Shown here piece after piece: positions 26,801 through 37,548 of a stretch of DNA of 56,500 nt. Made by a program: the position numbers and the translations under genes. The DNA comes from Acidobacteriota bacterium (GTDB taxonomy: Bacteria > Acidobacteriota > Terriglobia > Bryobacterales > Bryobacteraceae): NCBI GenBank assembly GCA_016201205.1, contig JACQDF010000346.1, positions 1-56,500 of the forward strand. Reading direction: 5' to 3'. Each line of letters starts with the position of its first letter. Position 1 is the first letter of the stretch. The notes beneath the pieces are model-generated. The model searched no databases, had not been told where the DNA came from, and saw only the letters and a program-made list of their open reading frames with translations.

Positions 26801-29800
26801 CTACTTCCCCTTGCTCAGTCTCCGGAAGTACTCCGCCACCGCGTCTGCATAACCCGGCGGGATCAGGTCGGCTGGCGTGCTCCGAACCTGACCGCCCAGC
26901 TTGTCCTCGAGCTGCCGCCGCAACTGGATCTCGAGCTGCTCGAGATTCGGCAACACTTCTGAGCGCATCCGCTCGAGCAGAGCCGGGTTGCCCGGAAACC
27001 GGGAAGGATCGAGGCGCTGCATCTGGCGGATCAGCTCCTGAATCTCTTTTGCCGTTTCCATGTTGCCCTCGCCGAGCGAATGGCGGAGCTGGTTCAGGTC
27101 GCGGAGCCCTTCACGATAGGCAGTTTCCAGACCGCGCTGGGTCTCCAGCGGCAGTGGGCCGCCGCCTGCGCGCAGGCTGCCATCATTGAGTGCTGAATAA
27201 CCGCGCTCACGATAGCCGCCCTCATCCGTGCCGCCCTGGAAGCGCTCGCCACGCGGAATTTCTCCGCCGTCGAACGCGCCTCCGGGGCCTCGCTGGCCGC
27301 CTTGCTGTCCTTGCTGCCCCTGCTGTCCTTGCTGTCCCTGCTGCTGCCCGGATTGCTGGCCCCGTTGGCCTTGCTGCCCTTGCTGGTTGCCCTGCTGATT
27401 CCCTTGCTGGTTGCCTTGCTGCCCCTGCTGATCGCCGCGCTGCTGGGAGAATCGCTGCAATTGCGACCGCAGCCTCTCGACCTGGGACAGTGCCCGCTCG
27501 AGCTCGCTGCCGCCCTGACCCTGGCCTTCGCGCTCCAGCCGCTGCTGCGCCTGCCGCAACCCCTCGCGAAGTTTGTCGAAGCTGTCGGTGACAGGTTGTT
27601 CGCGCATGTATGTCGCCGAGCCGATGCCGCGACGGAGCCACTCCGCTCCCAGACGCAGCCGGGTAGCCAGCTCATCGCCCTGCATCTCGCCGAGCGATTC
27701 GCGGATTCTGGAAGCAGACTGGCGATTGCTGCCCGCCAGATCGCGTGCCGCGCGCTGCATGTCTCGCTCCAGCTTCTCGAGTTCCTTGAGCAGTTGTTCT
27801 TTCTGGTTGGCCAGCTCCTGAGCTTTCCTCAGGTTGTCCGACATGACACGGACGTCGTTGGGGTTCTGCCCCTGGCCGTACATCTGCCTGAGCTGATTCT
27901 GCATCGAACGCTGGCGTTCGGCCATCTCCTCGGCGCGTTTCACCATATCGCCGACCTGGCCGGCTGCTTCCTGTTTACGAAGCGAATTCAACAGATCGGT
28001 CGCCTCCTGCAAACGCTCGGCGGCTCGCCGTGAGCCCGCGTCATTGGCGCCTTCCTGATCCGAGCCATTGCGGCGCATGTCTTCGGTGGCCTGGCGCAGC
28101 CGCTCGAGGGCGCGCTCGACACGCGGGTCAATCTGCCCGCTGCCCTGGCCGCGCTGCAACCGCGACATCTGCTGCCGCTGTTGCTGCTGTTGCTGCTGCT
28201 GGCCCTGCTGGCCGGAAGCGCCCGCTTGCGAAGACGACGATTGCGAGCCCTGCTGCCCTTGCTGGCTTTGCTCGGAGGACTGCTGCCCGCCGCGGGTCAT
28301 CTGTTCCATCTGGCGCTGCAACTGCTCTGCTTCCCTGCGCAGCATCTCCTGCTGCCAGCGCTGCTGCGGCGTATTCTTCGCCTGGTTCCGCTGCTGCTCG
28401 GCGAGCTCCTTCTGCCGGCGGGCGAGCTGTTCGAGCTTCTGGAGCGCTTCGTCTATTTCGCGCTGTCGCTGGTCGGCCGAAGAGGACTGCTGGCCTGTTT
28501 CGTACTGGTTTTTCTCGGTATCGAGCTCGAGATCGAAAAGGCTCGCCAGGTCGCGACCCATCCCGCCGCCTCCGCCGCCTCCACCTTGATGACCGAAAGC
28601 AACCTGGATCTGGCGGAAGGTGGCTTCGGCGCGCAACAGATGCTGCAACGCACGCTGCTCGGGCGGCAACGCGTCCTTCCAGCCCTGGGCTTTCAGCTTG
28701 TCGGCCGCCTGGCCCATGGCTTCGGCGGCCTTCTCCATGTCCTGCGAAAAGCTCTTGAACTGCTCGTTGGTGCCGGACAGCTCGCGGCTGCGCATGCGCC
28801 GCGCCAGCGAAGTGGCCTGATCGCGCAACTTGCCTTGCACTTCCGCCAGGAAACGCGAGTTCTCGGCGGCAGTGACGGCATCCTTTCCCTTGTCGCGGAT
28901 CTGGTTCCAGGTGGCGGCGATGATCTCCTTCTGGCGCGCCGAGATGCGGTTCTCGTCTTCCTGCCCGCCACCGCCGCCTCCACCGCCCATAGCCTGCGCC
29001 TGGGTATATTCGCGCTCGAAGGGCTCAGCTTCAAGAAAGGTCATGTCCGTCCGGCTTGTCTGGCGGGCGTCGCGGGCGATCGCATAAACGGCGACCACAT
29101 CACCAGGGGCCATCTTGAAATCCTCGAGCGCCAGCATGGTTTTGCCCTGGACACTGGCGGCCCCTTTGCGCGGCAGCAGATTCACTGTCTGCTCCGGGCC
29201 GCCGTTGACGGAATACTTCAGGGCAACTTCCTCGAGGCCGAAATCGTCCTCGGCGTCGATTTCGATGGTGACCTCCTCGATCGGATTCACGCGGGCGTCC
29301 CCGCGCGGCCTGGAGACCTTCACAATCGGCGCCATCTCCTGGCGCGCTTCGATAAAGAAGTCTTCGCTGAGTCGGACACGCTGGCCCTGATCGATGGCTG
29401 CCAGGTGGTACAGGCCGTCTTTTTCGATCTTGATCTTGCCTGTCAGCCACCCGTCGCCGCGTTCCTTGAGCGGCACTTCGGTCTGGCTGTCCAGAACCAG
29501 CACGCCATCCTTGAGCGGCCGGTCGGTGAGGATCGCTACTTCCGCTTCCGTGCCGGCGACGGCACGCAGATCGCCGCTGCCGTCTTCGGACACCTCCTTG
29601 AGGCCGGACCAGGACGGATACTTGTAGGTGACGCGGATCTTTTTCAAACCGGGCAGATCGACGACCGTGAGCCGGTGACTTCTGGAACGGATGCCGGCAG
29701 CTTCGACATAATAATCAACGGACTCGGGAAGACCAGCGAAGAGAAACTCGAAGCCGGCGCCGGAAGGCTGGGCGTTCATCTGCACCTGTTCCCACTTGGT

Positions 29801-30475
29801 GGCGCCCTGATAGCGTGCAAACAGGCGCACGTTGCTGGTCTGGAACCCCATCAGTTGAGCGGTGATCAACTGGTCCGTCTTGCGCCGCACGCGCCGGTCC
29901 CCGGGAGTCACCGTGACGCTGTAGAACGGCAGCGCGTCGCGAGGGGTGCCGCCCCACAACAGTTGCGCACCGTGCCCCCAGTAGCCGGGGCCGGAGGTGG
30001 TCAGCCAGACAAGCACGCCGCTTGCGAGCAAGGCGGCGACCAGGAAACCGGCCAGTCTCAGCGGCGGGAGCACCACGCGAGGCTCCGCGCGGCGGGCAAT
30101 ATCGACGGTGTCGGCGGCCAGCAATTCGAGGAACGGCGCCGCGCCATCCTGTTTGCGCTCGGCGAAGGTGAGCAGGCGCTCTTCGAAGTCGGGAAACCTG
30201 GTTTCGGCGCCCCGCGCCGCCCGCCGGACATTCAAGCCGAGCAGCGGTCTAATGATGCCGAATCCGATGGCGAGCGCGAGCGAAACAAACAGCGCCATCC
30301 GCGCCCAGACGAGGCTGCGCTCGCTGAAAGCAAAGCCGTTGATGATCATCACCAGCAGGATGGTGGCGATCAGCGCGGCGGCCGCCGACAGCGCGACTCC
30401 TTGGGTGAACGTCATCAGCCGAAGCCGGCGTTCCAGGCGGGCCAGATACGATTCGAGCTGTTGAAACGCGCTCAT
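26801..30475 (-). CDS. giant Gln-rich DUF4175-type membrane protein (last gene of the MoxR operon)
   Basis: A 1224-residue protein. The start is ATG 30475, one base after the BatA-like stop (TGATATG); the longer frame reading into that gene is rejected. Three membrane helices lie near the N-terminus (about 25-48, 58-78, 139-160), the arrangement of DUF4175 / TIGR02302-type proteins. A periplasmic beta-sandwich region follows (ITAQLMGFQTSNVRLFARYQ, later ELIYNVRVTYKYPSW-like segments). Residues from about 505 on are a long helical, extremely Gln/Arg/Glu-rich, probably coiled-coil region with QQGQQGNQQG runs. Function is unknown; the position implies partnership with MoxR, DUF58 and the VWA proteins. 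Confidence 0.8.
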   Translation of the reverse strand: MSAFQQLESYLARLERRLRLMTFTQGVALSAAAALIATILLVMIINGFAFSERSLVWARMALFVSLALAIGFGIIRPLLGLNVRRAARGAETRFPDFEERLLTFAERKQDGAAPFLELLAADTVDIARRAEPRVVLPPLRLAGFLVAALLASGVLVWLTTSGPGYWGHGAQLLWGGTPRDALPFYSVTVTPGDRRVRRKTDQLITAQLMGFQTSNVRLFARYQGATKWEQVQMNAQPSGAGFEFLFAGLPESVDYYVEAAGIRSRSHRLTVVDLPGLKKIRVTYKYPSWSGLKEVSEDGSGDLRAVAGTEAEVAILTDRPLKDGVLVLDSQTEVPLKERGDGWLTGKIKIEKDGLYHLAAIDQGQRVRLSEDFFIEARQEMAPIVKVSRPRGDARVNPIEEVTIEIDAEDDFGLEEVALKYSVNGGPEQTVNLLPRKGAASVQGKTMLALEDFKMAPGDVVAVYAIARDARQTSRTDMTFLEAEPFEREYTQAQAMGGGGGGGGQEDENRISARQKEIIAATWNQIRDKGKDAVTAAENSRFLAEVQGKLRDQATSLARRMRSRELSGTNEQFKSFSQDMEKAAEAMGQAADKLKAQGWKDALPPEQRALQHLLRAEATFRQIQVAFGHQGGGGGGGGMGRDLASLFDLELDTEKNQYETGQQSSSADQRQREIDEALQKLEQLARRQKELAEQQRNQAKNTPQQRWQQEMLRREAEQLQRQMEQMTRGGQQSSEQSQQGQQGSQSSSSQAGASGQQGQQQQQQQQRQQMSRLQRGQGSGQIDPRVERALERLRQATEDMRRNGSDQEGANDAGSRRAAERLQEATDLLNSLRKQEAAGQVGDMVKRAEEMAERQRSMQNQLRQMYGQGQNPNDVRVMSDNLRKAQELANQKEQLLKELEKLERDMQRAARDLAGSNRQSASRIRESLGEMQGDELATRLRLGAEWLRRGIGSATYMREQPVTDSFDKLREGLRQAQQRLEREGQGQGGSELERALSQVERLRSQLQRFSQQRGDQQGQQGNQQGNQQGNQQGQQGQRGQQSGQQQGQQGQQGQQGQQGGQRGPGGAFDGGEIPRGERFQGGTDEGGYRERGYSALNDGSLRAGGGPLPLETQRGLETAYREGLRDLNQLRHSLGEGNMETAKEIQELIRQMQRLDPSRFPGNPALLERMRSEVLPNLEQLEIQLRRQLEDKLGGQVRSTPADLIPPGYADAVAEYFRRLSKGK
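27291..27436. repeat. Gln/Gly low-complexity run in the DUF4175-type gene
   Basis: The minus strand repeats short CAGCAAGGG-type units coding QQGQQGNQQG. A second Gln-rich run lies at about 28150-28290 (QQQQQQQRQQMS). Synonymous variation between units shows it is a coding slippage zone, not a CRISPR array. Confidence 0.85.
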
Positions 30476-30476
30476 A

Positions 30477-32483
30477 TCAAGACTGGGTTGCCTCCATTGC
30501 CAAGTATCGGCTGGCAAGCAGCGATTCCAGCAGGGCCAGCCCCGTGGCCGCAAGTAAAACATACCACCAAATGCCGGAGTTCTGCTGCTGCCGCTCGGTT
30601 TCCATTCCTTGCTCCCCTGCCTGCCGGGCGCCCTTCCCTTGCCACAGCGCGAGCGTATCCTGGGGGGCGATCTCGAGATCGGATTCCTTGCGGTCCGCGT
30701 TCACGGCCACCAGCTCATGGTGTCCGCTGGCGCGGCCTACGTCATAGAATCCGGCCTCGGTGAGCTGGAAACTGCGCGCCGTGGCCGCTTCCTTCAGGCT
30801 CATGGCGCGGCGGCCGCGCGGATCGAGCACTTCCACGGTGGCGGCGCCTCTCTCCAGGCGCAATTCCACGTGGGAATCCACGGTGTAGCTGGACGGCCGC
30901 ACTTCCGAGCCGATCAGATAGCGCCCGCTCTGCTCGACGAAGGGCACAAAGGAAGGATGGAGCGGGAAATCATTCGAGATGTTGTCCAGCGTGGAAGCGA
31001 GCAGCAGCGTTTTTCCTTCCCCGACGCGTTTTTCGACCAGCAGCGGCGTATCATCGGAGAGCCGCGCCAGCACTCTTCCCGCCCCCTGATCCACGCGCAG
31101 CGCCTGGTAAAACTTGACGTTGTCCCAGCGGCCGGTGGCGCGCAGGACGGGGTGCGTCAAATCCATCGAGCCGGTTACCAGGAACCGCTCCCCGGCGCGG
31201 GACGCATACCGGGACTCGCGCAGCGCTTCGTCGAAGACGGGCACGCGCGGCCTGGCAGCCGAGGCCGGCCCGGTGGCGATCAGCAGCGCTCCTCCAGTGC
31301 GAACATAGTTTTTCAGCGCTTCCTCAAAGGTCGCCGGCAGGAAGCCCACATCGGACAGCACGACATACCCATATTTGACGGGCGAGACATTAGCCACCTG
31401 CTCGGTGGTCACCGCATCGACAAGAAAAGCGCCCCCGGAAGCGGATTCAAGCGCAGTCCGGTAGTAGAGCAAGCCGCGCTGCTGGCGTGCATCGTGGACG
31501 AACAGCACATGGCGCGGGTCGGAGCGCTCGACGGCAAAGAAATAGGTGTCGTCGCCGGGAAGGGCATCGGCGGAATCGATCCGCACTTCGGCGCGGTTGA
31601 ATCCGTAATTGGCGTCCAGGCCCACGAATTCCACCGAGGCGCGTCCGTTTTCTGGCACGTCAGCGGTCTTGACGCCGGCGCTCTTTCCATTCACCAGGAG
31701 CGTGACGGTGCGCCGGGCAGCCGGCGTGCCGAAGCCGGCAATGACGGCCTGCACGCGAGCCTTCTTCGGATCAAAGACGCTGCGCGGCGCCGTTACGCTC
31801 TCCACCGTCCAGTTGGCGGACTTGGATTCCGCCACCGGGTGGAGAATGAGACGGGTGGAAGATCCGAGGCGGAGGTCGGTGAACGCCGGCGGGAGCGAGC
31901 TCTTCTGCATGTCGCTGAACAGATGCGCCTCGACGGGAACGCGGGCGGACTGCTCGATGGAGCGCAGGGCGCGCGCCAATTCGCCGTACGAGCTTCGTGA
32001 GTCGGCCGGCTGAATCCGATCCACGGCGGCGCGCAGCTCGGGCGTTTCCGTGACCTGCTGGGTGAGGGCGTGCACGGTTGAGCCGACAGCCAGGATTTGA
32101 GCCTGGTCGCGCGGGTTGCGCGAGCTGAGCACGGATGCGGCTTCGCGCCTGACGCGCGCCAGCCGGTCGCCGACCCGCATGCTGTAAGAGTTGTCCACCG
32201 CCAGGACCAGCAGCCTGCGCCCGCCGCCGGCGAAGGTTCCCATGCGGCGGATATAAGGGCTGGCAAACGCCAGAATCACCAGCAGCAGGAGCAGCAGCCG
32301 CGCCGCCATCAGCAGCAGGTACTTCAGGCGGCGGTGCCTGATCGAGCTTTGCGTGCGCCGCTCGAAAAACATCAGCGAGCTGAATTGTTTGGGCGTCGTC
32401 TTGTGCTGCCGCAGCAGATGCAGCCACACGGGCAGCCCCAGCAGCGCCAGTCCGGCCAGAAACCATGGCGCCAGCAAGCCCAT
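30477..32483 (-). CDS. BatA-type VWA membrane protein
   Basis: A 668-residue protein. An N-terminal BatA pair of membrane helices (about 5-24 and 55-74) flanks the conserved short cytosolic stretch PKQFSSLMFFERR. A VWA domain follows with MIDAS DNSYSM (D97, S99, S101). The middle contains a GATase-like/Rossmann segment (DARQQRGLLYYRTALESA, ATGPASAARPRVP), and a final membrane helix (about 641-660) is near the C-terminus. Aerotolerance BatA/BatB proteins work with MoxR ATPases and DUF58 proteins. It overlaps the DUF58 stop by one base (TGATG) and is followed after one base by the DUF4175-type gene. Confidence 0.85.
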   Translation of the reverse strand: MGLLAPWFLAGLALLGLPVWLHLLRQHKTTPKQFSSLMFFERRTQSSIRHRRLKYLLLMAARLLLLLLVILAFASPYIRRMGTFAGGGRRLLVLAVDNSYSMRVGDRLARVRREAASVLSSRNPRDQAQILAVGSTVHALTQQVTETPELRAAVDRIQPADSRSSYGELARALRSIEQSARVPVEAHLFSDMQKSSLPPAFTDLRLGSSTRLILHPVAESKSANWTVESVTAPRSVFDPKKARVQAVIAGFGTPAARRTVTLLVNGKSAGVKTADVPENGRASVEFVGLDANYGFNRAEVRIDSADALPGDDTYFFAVERSDPRHVLFVHDARQQRGLLYYRTALESASGGAFLVDAVTTEQVANVSPVKYGYVVLSDVGFLPATFEEALKNYVRTGGALLIATGPASAARPRVPVFDEALRESRYASRAGERFLVTGSMDLTHPVLRATGRWDNVKFYQALRVDQGAGRVLARLSDDTPLLVEKRVGEGKTLLLASTLDNISNDFPLHPSFVPFVEQSGRYLIGSEVRPSSYTVDSHVELRLERGAATVEVLDPRGRRAMSLKEAATARSFQLTEAGFYDVGRASGHHELVAVNADRKESDLEIAPQDTLALWQGKGARQAGEQGMETERQQQNSGIWWYVLLAATGLALLESLLASRYLAMEATQS

Positions 32484-33370
32484 CAGAACCTCCCCTGCCG
32501 GATAAGGAAGTACTCGCGCAACGCCTCATCCAGAGGCCGTGACGTGTCGAGCACGTGGTAGTCGATGCCGGCGCCCCGCGCCTTGCTGCCCAGCTCCTCC
32601 ATGTGCGCCTGAATCTTGGCGCGGTATTCGTTGTTGGTGTAATCGGGGGCCACTTCCATGGAATCCCGCGTTTCCATGTCAATCAGGATGACAGGCTCGC
32701 GGAACTTCGGATGCAGCTCTTCCGGATCCAGGATGTGGAACAGAATGACTTCGGTGCCCCGGAAGCGCAGCGGCGCGACGCATTTGATGACGGTATCCGG
32801 CGGCGCGTAAAAGTCGGAGATGACCAGCGCGATGCCGCGGCGGAAATGAAACTGCTGGAAGTGGAAGAATGGTTTGGCGTAGTCAGTGCGGGCCGCCGGC
32901 TCCGCCCTGTCGACGGCGTGCAGCAGGCGCGCCAGTTGGCCTTGCCTCGAGCCTGGCTTGACGTAATGACGGACTTCGTCGTCGAAGACAATGATGCCAC
33001 AGGCATCCCGCTGGGCCAAGGCCAGATGGCAAAGCGATGCGGCCAGATAGCGCGCGTAGTTGATCTTGGCGACCGGATGCGAGTGAAAGCCCATCGAGGC
33101 GCTGGCGTCGAGCAGAATGGTCACTCGAGTGTTCGTCTCTCCGCGGTAACGCTTGAGGTAAGCGCGCTCGGTGCGGGCGAACACGTTCCAGTCGACATAG
33201 CGCAGATCGTCGCCGATGGTATAGGGGCGGTATTCGGCAAACTCCTGGCTGAAGCCGAAATCCGGCGACCGGTGCAGGCCCGAGATGAAGCCGTCGACCA
33301 CTGTCTTAGCCACCAATTCGAGATCGGAGATCCCGGCCAGGATCGAGGGTTCCAGGAAGCGGTGGCGCAT
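32483..33370 (-). CDS. DUF58 (VWA-fold) protein of a MoxR system
   Basis: A 295-residue cytoplasmic protein. The diagnostic DUF58 block SPDFGFSQEFAEYRPYTIGD followed by DLRYVDWNV spans 35-63, and the VWA MIDAS DASAS lies at 88-92. DUF58 proteins pair with MoxR AAA+ ATPases as adaptor or substrate partners. It starts 24 bases after the MoxR stop. Its stop overlaps the BatA-like start by one base. The length is typical (about 290-300). Confidence 0.93.
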   Translation of the reverse strand: MRHRFLEPSILAGISDLELVAKTVVDGFISGLHRSPDFGFSQEFAEYRPYTIGDDLRYVDWNVFARTERAYLKRYRGETNTRVTILLDASASMGFHSHPVAKINYARYLAASLCHLALAQRDACGIIVFDDEVRHYVKPGSRQGQLARLLHAVDRAEPAARTDYAKPFFHFQQFHFRRGIALVISDFYAPPDTVIKCVAPLRFRGTEVILFHILDPEELHPKFREPVILIDMETRDSMEVAPDYTNNEYRAKIQAHMEELGSKARGAGIDYHVLDTSRPLDEALREYFLIRQGRF

Positions 33371-33394
33371 AGGGGCGATTTCAGCGATCAGCTT

Positions 33395-34420
<1,026 letters not shown>

Positions 34421-34423
34421 GCT

Positions 34424-36631
34424 CTAATGATCTTCTTTCTTTTTCGAACTCAATTCCAACAGCAGCTTTTGGGCAGGGCGGTAGCCGGGGGCGGCCTCGA
34501 GCGCCGACAGCACCTGATCGCGGGCTTCCTCGACGCGGCGGGCCTTCATGTAGGCCTGGGCCAAATCATAATGGGAAGCGGCCAGATCGAGAGGCCTGGA
34601 GGCAAGCGAGGCCTCAAATTCGCGAATCGCCATATGCACGTCGCCATGGCTCAGGCACAATTCGCCCAGCTTGCGGTGCATCTCGGGATCCGCCACCGGG
34701 AAAATGTAGTTTAGCTTTTCGAGCGTTGCGATTGCCTCTTTCGGCCGCCCCATCTCTTCCTCGATTGCGGCCAGCTTTTTCAACGTGGGCGGGTAGCGCC
34801 CGCCGATTTTCGCGTACCGCTCCAGCTCCGCCAGCGCGCTCTTCTTGTCCTGCTTGGCCAGATAAGCGTCCGCCAAGAACTCGTAGACGTTGCCGGCCTC
34901 GACGTACTCGGCGAACCAGTCGCGAATCTGGCTGCCCTCGCGGATCACGTCGTCATGCCGCTTTTCTTTGGCGGCGGCGGCGACCGAGCGAATGCGCTTG
35001 GACCACTCGTCGAACTTTTCCAGCGGCGTCGCCAACTGCTTGTGGAGCGACTCGAGAAACTCTTTGTCGAACGCTTCCGCCTTCATTCCCAACTGCTTCT
35101 CGATTACCTCGGCCGCCGGCGTGTTGCCGGCAAACGCGTGCATCATGTCCAGCAGCTTCTGGAAGCCCCATTTCTGGCTGATGTAATCACAAATCCGCCC
35201 GGCCTGAAAATACGAAACGATGATCTGCGCCGGGTACTTGGGCCGGATGAAGCCGCGATCGAGCTGGACCACGGGCAGAAGTTTCTTCTCCTTGACCGCT
35301 TGCAGAATGGTGGGGTCGAGGCGGTCTCCCCAGTCGGCGGAGGCAGCCGTTTCTTCGTGCACGGCGAGCCCTTCGGTGAACCAGCGCGGCACGCGATGAT
35401 TGGTGGCGGCAAGCACGAAGACGTGGCTCAATTCGTGCCAGAGCGTGCTCGCCCAGTGGAACGTGCCGGGCTTGCGCCCCGAGGGGCTGTCCATTGCGAC
35501 CACGTAGCCAAAGGTAACCCCGAGCGCGCCCAGGCCTGGCATCCCCATCGTGCGGACGGCGAAATCCTCATGGTCCGGATACACCTCGAGCTTCACCGGA
35601 GACTTCAGCGTCATCTTGTACTTCTTCTCGTAGGCGGCAATGGCCCGCTCGAGCTCGGGCTGAAAGTACACCCTCAACAGGTCCGCTTCCTTCTTGTGGA
35701 GGCGGACTTCGGCCTTCGGTGTGAGGAAGGTCTGGAAGTTCTTGTAGCTGTCCATCAACCGCAGGCTGTTGACGGTGGCCGGGTCACGGTAACCGTTCTC
35801 ATAGGCGAGCTCGAGGTGCTCGCGGGCTTTCTTCTCGCTGGCCAGCCGCATGTAAGTAATGCCCAGCTCGGAATGCGCATCCAGATACCGCGGGTTGCGT
35901 TCGATCGCCTTCTGGAAATAGCCGATGGCTTCTTCGTAGCGCCGGTTCAGGATCAGGACGTGGCCGGTATAAGCATAGGCTTCGGCGAAGCGCGGGTTGA
36001 TCTTGTCGATGCGCTCAAACCATGGCGTGGCGGGCTTGTCCGCCAGCACGTCCAGAGAAGCCAGCACGGCCATGGCATCCAGCGCCTCGGCGGAAAGCAG
36101 GAGAGCCTTCTCCGCTTCCTGACGCGCTTTGTCGAAGTTCACGTCTTCGACGGCCAGCCTGGCCAGCAGTTCCTGGGCTTCGGGCAGCTTCGGATCGGCT
36201 TTCAGCGCCTGCTCCGCCAATTCGACCGCTTTCGCTTCAAATCCTTCCGAAGCAATCAGGGCCAGGCCCAGCAGTGCGCCGGCGTGGTCTTTCGTGATCT
36301 CGAGGGCCTCGCGAAACAGCTTCTCGGCTTCCGGCTTGTTCCAGCGCTCGTAGAACAGGCGGCCCCAGCGGACACGGTAATCCGCGTTCTTGGGCTCGAT
36401 GGCGATGGCGGCGCGGAACTGGCTGTTGGCGTCCTGGAACTGGCCAATGCCCCAAAAGCCTTCGGCGCGGACGTACGGGTCCTGGCTGAAGGTGAGTTTT
36501 GCGAAGCAGCGCTCGGCCTCGTCCAGGCGGCCGTAATGGCGGTGCTGAGTGCACGGATCGATGGCTGATTCGGCGCTCAGGCCACAGGCCCAAACTGCGG
36601 CCCAAGCTCCGGCGAAGACAAGCAGCCTCAT
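34424..36631 (-). CDS. exported TPR-repeat gluzincin (HExxH metallopeptidase)
   Basis: A 735-residue protein. ATG 36631 is chosen because it overlaps the caspase-like stop by 4 bases (ATGA) and opens a signal peptide (LLVFAGAWAAVWACGLSA). Residues 30-290 are TPR repeats (NRRYEEAIGYFQKAIERNPR is one). Residues 300-560 form a peptidase with HELSH (H399, E400, H403) and the third ligand in WFTEGLAVHE (E420). Further TPR-like helices run to the C-terminus (VADPEMHRKLGELCLSHGD). Predicted periplasmic metallopeptidase. I know no named family for this exact architecture. It resembles the 24312-25535 protein in zinc site and TPR use. Confidence 0.82.
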   Translation of the reverse strand: MRLLVFAGAWAAVWACGLSAESAIDPCTQHRHYGRLDEAERCFAKLTFSQDPYVRAEGFWGIGQFQDANSQFRAAIAIEPKNADYRVRWGRLFYERWNKPEAEKLFREALEITKDHAGALLGLALIASEGFEAKAVELAEQALKADPKLPEAQELLARLAVEDVNFDKARQEAEKALLLSAEALDAMAVLASLDVLADKPATPWFERIDKINPRFAEAYAYTGHVLILNRRYEEAIGYFQKAIERNPRYLDAHSELGITYMRLASEKKAREHLELAYENGYRDPATVNSLRLMDSYKNFQTFLTPKAEVRLHKKEADLLRVYFQPELERAIAAYEKKYKMTLKSPVKLEVYPDHEDFAVRTMGMPGLGALGVTFGYVVAMDSPSGRKPGTFHWASTLWHELSHVFVLAATNHRVPRWFTEGLAVHEETAASADWGDRLDPTILQAVKEKKLLPVVQLDRGFIRPKYPAQIIVSYFQAGRICDYISQKWGFQKLLDMMHAFAGNTPAAEVIEKQLGMKAEAFDKEFLESLHKQLATPLEKFDEWSKRIRSVAAAAKEKRHDDVIREGSQIRDWFAEYVEAGNVYEFLADAYLAKQDKKSALAELERYAKIGGRYPPTLKKLAAIEEEMGRPKEAIATLEKLNYIFPVADPEMHRKLGELCLSHGDVHMAIREFEASLASRPLDLAASHYDLAQAYMKARRVEEARDQVLSALEAAPGYRPAQKLLLELSSKKKEDH

Positions 36632-37548
36632 TTGTCTATCTCCGCCTGCGTTTGCGCCAACTCGAGCAGTAGCGCAGCCAGTTGCTTCTTGTATTCGTCG
36701 GTGGGCATGGCCGCTCGCTGGTATTTCAGATGAGCGATCTGCTGTTCGAGCGTCTCTTTCTTCTCGAGCAGCTTGCGTTTTTCGGGAGCGGCCGCCGCCG
36801 CTTGGGCCGCGCCCAGCCGCAACAGCGCAAAGCGCGCCGCCAGCAGCCCCTGGCCATTCTCGGCGGAAGGATCGCGTACCGGATCCCCTTTCCCGGTATC
36901 TTCCAGTTGCGCATGCTCGGTGGCGATGCGTTTCTGGGTGTCGTAGAAACGGGCGGTCTTTTCGCTGGCGTAGCGGTAAGCTTCCAGCGCGCTGATGACT
37001 TCGTTCTTGTCCGTGTCGGTGGCCGCATCGCGAAGAGCTTCCGCCCAGTAGCGGGCAAAGACAGTAGCGTTCTTCTCCGTGCCGCTCTTGGTGGCGGTGA
37101 TCACCGCTCGTCCTTCTTTTTTCAAGGCCAGCACCGCACCGCCGCTGCAACTGGTCATGCTCACCACGAGCTGCATGCCCGGGATGCGGTCGAGCATGGA
37201 AGCCAGCTCGATGGAGGAAACATCGGGGCCGGGAAGGTTCAACTTGTAATCGAAGCCATCGTACGAGCCATGGCCGATCAGCATCAGCACCAAAGAATCC
37301 TGCGGCGTCGCCTGGTTGGCGAGGCTGCCCAGCACTTCGCTGAGTTTGGCCTTGGTGGCGGCCGGGCCGTACAGTGTCTCGACCCGGGTGCTGCCGCTGG
37401 AAGCTTTGAGCAGCTTGTCAATGTCTTTGGCCAGGCCGGCAAACCGCTGCTCGTATTCGGGCTCGCCGCCCAGCCCGGCCACGGTCACGTAAAAGGTGGC
37501 TGCGGGTGCGGAGAGAACAGCCAACAGCAGCAGCAGCGCGAGCCTCAC
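36628..37548 (-). CDS. exported clan CD (caspase/legumain-like) cysteine peptidase
   Basis: A 306-residue protein. GTG 37548 is chosen because it overlaps the upstream stop as GTGA, like the other junctions, and begins a signal peptide (RLALLLLLAVLSAPAA); an ATG at 37578 is the alternative. Catalytic-looking residues are His93 in MLIGHGSYDGF and Cys134 in MTSCSGGAV, spaced and framed by beta strands as in clan CD peptidases (caspase, legumain, gingipain). A long helical C-terminus (KRKLLEKKETLEQQIAHLK) suggests a coiled coil. Cysteine peptidases of this clan are usually cytoplasmic or secreted; one inside a MoxR/VWA operon is unusual. Confidence 0.72.
   Translation of the reverse strand: MRLALLLLLAVLSAPAATFYVTVAGLGGEPEYEQRFAGLAKDIDKLLKASSGSTRVETLYGPAATKAKLSEVLGSLANQATPQDSLVLMLIGHGSYDGFDYKLNLPGPDVSSIELASMLDRIPGMQLVVSMTSCSGGAVLALKKEGRAVITATKSGTEKNATVFARYWAEALRDAATDTDKNEVISALEAYRYASEKTARFYDTQKRIATEHAQLEDTGKGDPVRDPSAENGQGLLAARFALLRLGAAQAAAAAPEKRKLLEKKETLEQQIAHLKYQRAAMPTDEYKKQLAALLLELAQTQAEIDK

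Noticed and set aside
28181-30763. Long plus-strand open frame antisense to the DUF4175-type gene
   Set aside because: It is a shadow caused by high GC and codon bias of the minus-strand gene; no family motif or start signal, and the minus-strand product has clear membrane and operon features.
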